Shown: in pieces, positions 58,894 through 64,000 of the stretch | Position numbering within the stretch: position 1 is the first letter of the stretch | Layout of the letters: each line of letters begins with the position of its first letter | DNA from: Mixophyes australis | Lineage: Eukaryota > Chordata > Amphibia > Anura > Limnodynastidae | NCBI GenBank assembly: GCA_036250195.1 | Contig: JAVHZZ010000003.1 | Coordinates: 23,613,175 to 23,677,174, forward strand | Length of the DNA: 64,000 bases | Direction: 5' to 3' | Translations under genes and position numbers: made by a program | The notes under the pieces: model-generated | Told to the model about the DNA's origin: nothing | Seen by the model: only the letters and a program-made list of their open reading frames with translations | Database searches by the model: none

Positions 58894-60429
58894 TTCAAAG
58901 AAAGAGACGCCTATCTGTACTCACATATCAACGGACACTTCAAGCAAGTGTTACAATTGATAACAAACAAATCTGACAATAGCGCAGAAAAGATTTGGGA
59001 GCTGCGGGCGAAGGCTTGGAGGGCCACAGTTTCCGCGAGGGCTCCCTCTTACCCATCAGAATACATTTTCAAGAGGACCTGCTGTCATCCTGTTGGGACA
59101 GCAATGCACGGCCGCGCTGGGTTACAAAATTTCCACCGACAATATTTCATTTAAATGTTATTTTTTGCTTACAGATCTCCAGGCTTCTTAAAGTGCCCCA
59201 TCCTGTATTCTAATGGACCAGGAGAGATGTTTGAGCGTAATTTCCTACTCTGCTCCGAGATCTAGCATGTCTCAGGCCAGAAGGTGACTTACTGTGAACA
59301 TGCATGAGATTGTAAGGACACAAGCAGTGTAATATATCTCTGGCCATCGCAGGTGATCTGCAAAGCTCTGGGCCCAGCTAGGCCAATCGAGACATTTGTA
59401 CAACACAACAGGCAATTTGGCTAAGTTTAGTCATGGGCTTGGCCTGTTTATTAAATGTATGGACCCGACAAATACTTCATATCAGGGCTTGAGCATGAGA
59501 TTGTACATAAGATTCATATACACCATATATAGACTTACTGGGAAGATGACCACATGGGAGATGTTGATGATAAGTGGTAGTGAACTTCTATCTACAGATT
59601 AAGGTTTAGAGGAAGGCCACCCCATACTGAATTGTACCCATGTGCCATGCATGTATAATGCAGACTTTTTTCTACGTTTAGCATTATAATTGCCCCCTGC
59701 CTCAAACATAAAATATTCTCACACGATTCCAGCAGGCTATGAAATATTAAGGAGTATAACTTGTCGGAGGGGGAGCACATAAAGGGATATGTCTGATCTA
59801 GTGAGTATTACACACATCTTATTTAAGTTAAATAACCCGGGGCATTTTTGTTTTAAATCAATGCACGTTCAAAAGACATACAGCAATCGCTTTCAGGACA
59901 CGTCTCTGATCCGCCGCTAAGAATTACTTTCTGCCAAATGTGGGCGGTGTTTTTGGGAAATAAAATTCTAACCGTCACCAATTAAGGAGCGGGGGGGATG
60001 GGGGGGGGGGGTGAAGATTCCAAAGCATCCATCCATTAAAAATGCTAAATATGCTAAAACAGCCATTAATACCAATTTCAAATAATTGTCAATGTGTTCA
60101 ATACATAGAGCTCCGCAGAGCTCTTTGTCAGACGGAAGGGCAACTCTGCCCGATGGTATAATACAAGGATGAAAAGCACAGAAGCTGGCGGAAAAACACG
60201 CACAAGCCAATCCATTATAGTCATCTAAAATGGGATCTCCCTTTAAAGAGATTTTGCACCTGCAGATAACTTTGTACCCAGAGCGAAGCTCTTACCATAT
60301 CCGAGGCCATCAAAATTATGCCGTTGGTGATAAAAGCACAGGGCTAAAAGTACATTGTCAGATTTCTTGTTGTAGCACTTGTTTAAAAACCTGCTGATAC
60401 CTTCTTGCAGATAGGTGTCTCTTTCTTGG
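58894..60429. other. Unassigned sequence
   Basis: A G-run at about 59991-60011 is the only notable feature. No gene supported. Confidence 0.45.
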
Positions 60430-60545
60430 ATTAAATGTTATTGTTTTACCTTATTAGTGAGATTAAGGGTGACATGTGGCCCTTTTGAAGGTTACAGGGC
60501 CTCCCATGCGGCCCCTGGGATATATCACACTGACTATCACTGCTT
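60430..60545 (+). repeat. Interspersed repeat family B, fragment
   Basis: TTAAATGTTATTGTTTTACC, TTATTAGTGAGATTAAGGG, CCCTTTTGAAGGTTACAGGG and CCCATGCGGCCCC match 52753-52975. Confidence 0.65.
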
Positions 60546-61064
60546 TACAGGGAAGTCTGTACTGCTCTCAGGAAGCAAAATCCGCTAACCTGTAATCTTC
60601 CACTTGGTGACAACAAGGCTTTCATAATTCTGCACAAACGAGCCAGCGACTGAGAGGTCAACACACTGCATCTCCACTGAAGGGATTAAACAACACATGT
60701 ACTGTATTCATTTTTAATGACTAGGGAAATGAGAGACAGAGATATTCTTACAGACTGAAAACAAACCTCACAGCAGCTATTTAGAGGATCTAAAGCGAAC
60801 ATGGGGAGGGAATCCTGGGCCTTTCTCTAACCCCTGCCGGTTCTACAAGCAACAGCCGACAAGAGTTTGATGAAAGCCGTGTTAATTAATATAAAGCCAC
60901 ATACCTATCACCTACCCTTGAGCGAAGCCTAACACGGCAGTCAGTGATCCCCAAATAAAGTTATTCACTGCTGGTTACCCGCATTCCCATCGCCAATAGA
61001 GAAGCTATAATGATACGTCCTGTAAGGTTTATCAATATGCGGCTACAATTTGTGTACATACGTT
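60546..61064. other. Unassigned sequence
   Basis: No gene or repeat supported. Confidence 0.5.
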
Positions 61065-61365
61065 GGGCCTGATTCATTAAGGAACTTAAATTAAGAAGTT
61101 TCTTATTTCAGTCTCCTGGACAAAACCATGTTACAATGCAAGGGGTGCAAATTAGTTTTTTGTTTTGCACATAAGTTAAATACTGTGAGTTTTTTCATGT
61201 AGCACACAAATACTTGATAGCTTATTTGTACACTGAAATTTAAAGTTGATATTTGTGTGCTACATGAAAAAACAGTCAGTATTTAACTTATGTGCAAAAC
61301 AGAAAACTAGTTTTCACCCCTTGCATTGTAACTTCTTAATTTAAGTTCCTTAATGAATCAGGCCC
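61065..61365. mobile_element. Palindromic repeat family C, nearly perfect 301-bp copy
   Basis: Ends GGGCCTGATTCATTAAGG and its exact reverse complement. Long arms pair through GGGGTGCAAATTAGTTTT, CACATAAGTTAAATACTG and TTTTTTCATGTAGCACACAA. The left arm has an extra CTCCTGGACAAAACCATG segment. Noncoding. The flanks do not show a clear target duplication. Confidence 0.85.
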
Positions 61366-63099
61366 TTAATGTTTATTTAACCTTATGTTTTGCTGTCTAC
61401 AATACAAGTTGTCTTGGTATAATAAAGTTTTATCGAAATAAAAAAAATACACTCTACATATAAGGTGAAACAATAGTACAGCTCTAAAGGAAGCATAAAT
61501 AAACTAGAAAGAGTTAACCACTAGTAGTGCAATGTACACTGCTCCGACCCCATCAGCTAATCAACACATTGTGGCTGCCCGCAATATTATATAACAGCAA
61601 ATATTCACACAATGGAAGAAGTGAAGAATCCGGGTTCTACTCAGAGATCTAATGAATAGTTTTAGAGTCCATTTTAGTACATTTTACAGCGGCGCACACA
61701 TCAGTGAACTCGTAACAAGTTACTGCCTACAGATATGACTACGGATCCCTACCATGTGCTGCCCCTGAGACACAAAACAGAATGAAGTGACCAGGGTCAA
61801 CATTGAAACAGCTGTCGAGCATTCACTCGATCAAAGATGCCAAACAAATCGTGTCTGCGTTACATTGTTTAACATTGCACGAAAGGATATGAAATAACAT
61901 AATAAATAAATAAAAATCACGTGATAAACTTCATTTTATTTGTTTAATGTAAACTTCACTTTAATCAACATACTTCAACAAAAAGATCAAATTATACAAG
62001 GCGAACAAATAATGAAACTCACGAATGAAAATAAAATAAAAAAAATATTTCTACTTGATGTGGAAAACATTGTGTTATAAAAAAAAAGTTTTTTTTAGAA
62101 ACTAATTGTGAGTATATCGTGTCAGTAATATTATCAATGTTATGCAAGCAGTGACTGCCATCCATCCCTTTTACTGATAAGGTGAAATGTGCTGAATTAT
62201 ACAGAAAAATAAAAAAAATTGTGTACACACTTACAGAGGTAGGAGAAGCAGTGCTGTATAAATATTATCAGGTCTGCATTCATAACTCCAATATGGAAAT
62301 CTTACAAGGAAATGGAAAATAAAACGACACTTAAGGCATCTTATAATTAACTTACGCTATATCTTGCAAAGCTAATTTGGGGTTAGTTACTATGGGTTAG
62401 TACACATTTACCATTTGCTGGCAAATATTCTCAGTGTTGTTAGGTAAATTACTGAGATACATGAATCTTATCCAAAACAATTCACCCTTAATTGTTATTG
62501 CAGGGTGCAAACCAGACATTTGAGAAGATGCTTGTGTACTTATGTTCTGTCATCGGATTCCAGGATGAAATAGTATTGGTCCATGATTAAACTTACTACA
62601 AACTTTGGCCAGATGCACGATATCCTCTAAGCAGAGTGATCTGGAATTAGAAGAGTCAGAAAGCGGACTTATCGCTAGCGGTCATTAAAAGCTTACAATC
62701 ACTCTACAATTATGCAAGACCCCACTCACTTTTAAAGAAACAGTCCAAATTGGGATATCCTTGCACATTTAATTAACATTTGCAGTTGCATTCGGAAAGA
62801 TGTTAAAGAATAGCTGTCAGCGATGTTCCTACTAATGGGATCAATCCATAAAGGAAAATGTTAAAATGACAATCTAATGAGGACCTGACAATCTAGAGGA
62901 TTGTTCCTAGTAAATGACTGTGGCCGTGGGCTTCTGACACAAGCTGCGGGGAATGTTTTGCAGGATGTCCGCTGTATGACAGACGCAGTGCTCTTTGTGT
63001 GTTATCGTGTAGGATCATGTAAAAATGTGCAAATGTAAAAAAAAATAAAAAATATTAGGAACCTACCCTGGAGGCCTAGTGAGAATTGCGTTAAATCCA
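61366..63099. other. Unassigned, AT-rich non-repetitive sequence
   Basis: No coding frame above background. No repeat recognised. It lies upstream of the GC-rich candidate exon at 63100-63376 and could hold regulatory DNA, but nothing specific can be shown. Confidence 0.4.
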
Positions 63100-63376
63100 G
63101 GAACCAGAGCTCTGTTGTGCCGGGGACTCCTCCTCCCCCATCCCTGCTGACCCAGTGGAAGGGTCGCGCCAGCTAGCCGCCATAATTAAGAATCAGCCGG
63201 CAGCGATCCGAGAGGGGCATCTAATAGCACCCAAGGCTTCAGATGCGACAGCAGGGAGAGTTGGTAGTTTGGGTGGGAGGCAAAGATAAATCTCCCAGCT
63301 CAGACTCAGTGGAGCTAGGGTAGAGAGGGGCTAAAGATCCCATTCACCCTGGCAGTGCATAGATGGCTGGATGTCG
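63100..63376 (+). other. Candidate first exon with start codon and splice donor
   Basis: A GC-rich, non-repetitive 280-bp stretch contrasts with AT-rich DNA before it. It ends with ATG-GCT-GGA-TGT-CG (start codon at 63363) directly followed by the donor GTGAGTA at 63377. Without splicing the frame would meet TGA two codons on, so splicing would be needed. The start context is mixed (T at -3, G at +4). No TATA box is obvious. The product would begin M-A-G-C and cannot be identified. A noncoding exon or chance are real alternatives. Confidence 0.25.
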
Positions 63377-63494
63377 GTGAGTATTAAGCCAGTGGTCAGT
63401 AATGGCAAGTTACTGGCAGTCAGTAAAAGCCCAAAAGAAATCTGTAAAACATGGTGGCAAAGTAACAGTTACATTTTTAATGCTCAGCTTAGAG

Positions 63495-63641
63495 CAGTGT
63501 TGGCTAACCTGTGACACCCCAGGTGTTGTTAAACTACAAGTCCCAGCATACCCTTCCAGCAATAAGCTGCTATATATTGGCAAAGCATGCTGGGACTTGT
63601 AGTTTCACAACACCTGGAGTGTCACAGGTTAGCCAACACTG
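63495..63641. mobile_element. hAT-type palindromic MITE, 147 bp
   Basis: Ends CAGTGTTGGCTAACCTGTG and the inverse. Arms include ACTACAAGTCCCAGCAT and its inverted partner. GCTTAGAG is exactly duplicated at 63487-63494 and 63642-63649. The CAG...CTG ends plus an 8-bp duplication are typical of hAT (Charlie-like) MITEs. Noncoding. Confidence 0.93.
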
Positions 63642-63649
63642 GCTTAGAG

Positions 63650-64000
63650 AGACCTATCTCCCACTCCTATACTTGCTTCATACTTTCTTATTAGATAATT
63701 ACTTATCCCTTGTCTAAGCCCCTTATAATATTTCACACGGAAAAAAAAAAAAGTATCTCCACGGAAAAACCTTACAGTGCAATGATTCTCTGAATAATTA
63801 TGCAATATATGTAAATCATGCTTTTTTTTCTGGGTGAAGCTCTTCAGGCTGAAATGACATTCACCAGTATCCCTGTGTAAGATTCAGATGTTACTCTGCT
63901 AAACGAAACACAGAATCCATAATGAAATTCACTAACCAGAGCTCAGGTCAGCCAACCATGACAAAAATATTCACTATGAAACTGCTGTGCTCCATCGAGG
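63650..64000. other. Unassigned sequence to window edge
   Basis: A short A-run near 63740. No gene or repeat supported. Confidence 0.5.

Overview
This window looks like repeat-rich vertebrate DNA, most probably from a frog with a large genome. That is an inference. It rests on the mix of a ZBED-like hAT transposon, tRNA-derived SINEs with LINE-like tails ending in GAT repeats, palindromic MITEs carrying CCAAT boxes, and very long minisatellites. There is no sign of prokaryotic gene organisation. The only convincing intact protein-coding gene is a transposase. No complete host gene, tRNA, rRNA or CRISPR array could be supported.

Left part (1-8737). A decayed piece of a related hAT transposase tail lies on the minus strand at the window edge, followed by a Harbinger-like palindromic MITE at 671-845 with a TAA target duplication. 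Next comes an apparently complete 7.4-kb hAT element (1298-8729), flanked by a perfect 8-bp target duplication (ATTGTTAT) and ending in short inverted repeats that begin TAGGGATG. From left to right it carries TCGGAT-type subterminal motifs, a TATA box, about 0.9 kb of roughly 294-340 bp tandem units, an intact 999-residue BED-finger transposase, a perfect 20-bp-arm hairpin just after the stop codon, and a long noncoding 3' part. The 3' part holds decayed fragments of its own reading frame, a candidate nested solo LTR, and about ten copies of a 77-bp repeat.

Middle-left (9407-20004). A 10.6-kb minisatellite of about 350 units of 30 or 31 bp has higher-order blocks of 1.3-1.8 kb. It has no stop codons over long distances in minus-strand frames, so it produces very long false reading frames.

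The rest (20005-64000) is a mosaic of interspersed repeats in unassigned DNA. It includes full-length and broken tRNA-derived SINEs, two more candidate solo LTRs, a CATACTTGCC-ended hAT MITE family (two copies with perfect 8-bp target duplications, two inserted into SINEs), six CCAAT-containing palindromic MITEs plus a 41-bp remnant, a 1-kb long inverted repeat, a roughly 0.6-kb unclassified repeat family in five copies, and further minisatellites with 18-, 33-, 24- and 17-bp units. Two GC-rich spots could be host regulatory or first-exon sequence: a near-palindromic cAMP-response element with a consensus splice donor at 32222-32305, and a possible first exon at about 63100-63376. Both are tentative.

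The most interesting system here is the hAT element. Its transposase, inverted ends, dense subterminal motifs and self-derived 3' repeats would act together as one autonomous, possibly recent, transposon. The window also holds non-autonomous hAT-type families with different ends, which this transposase need not mobilise.
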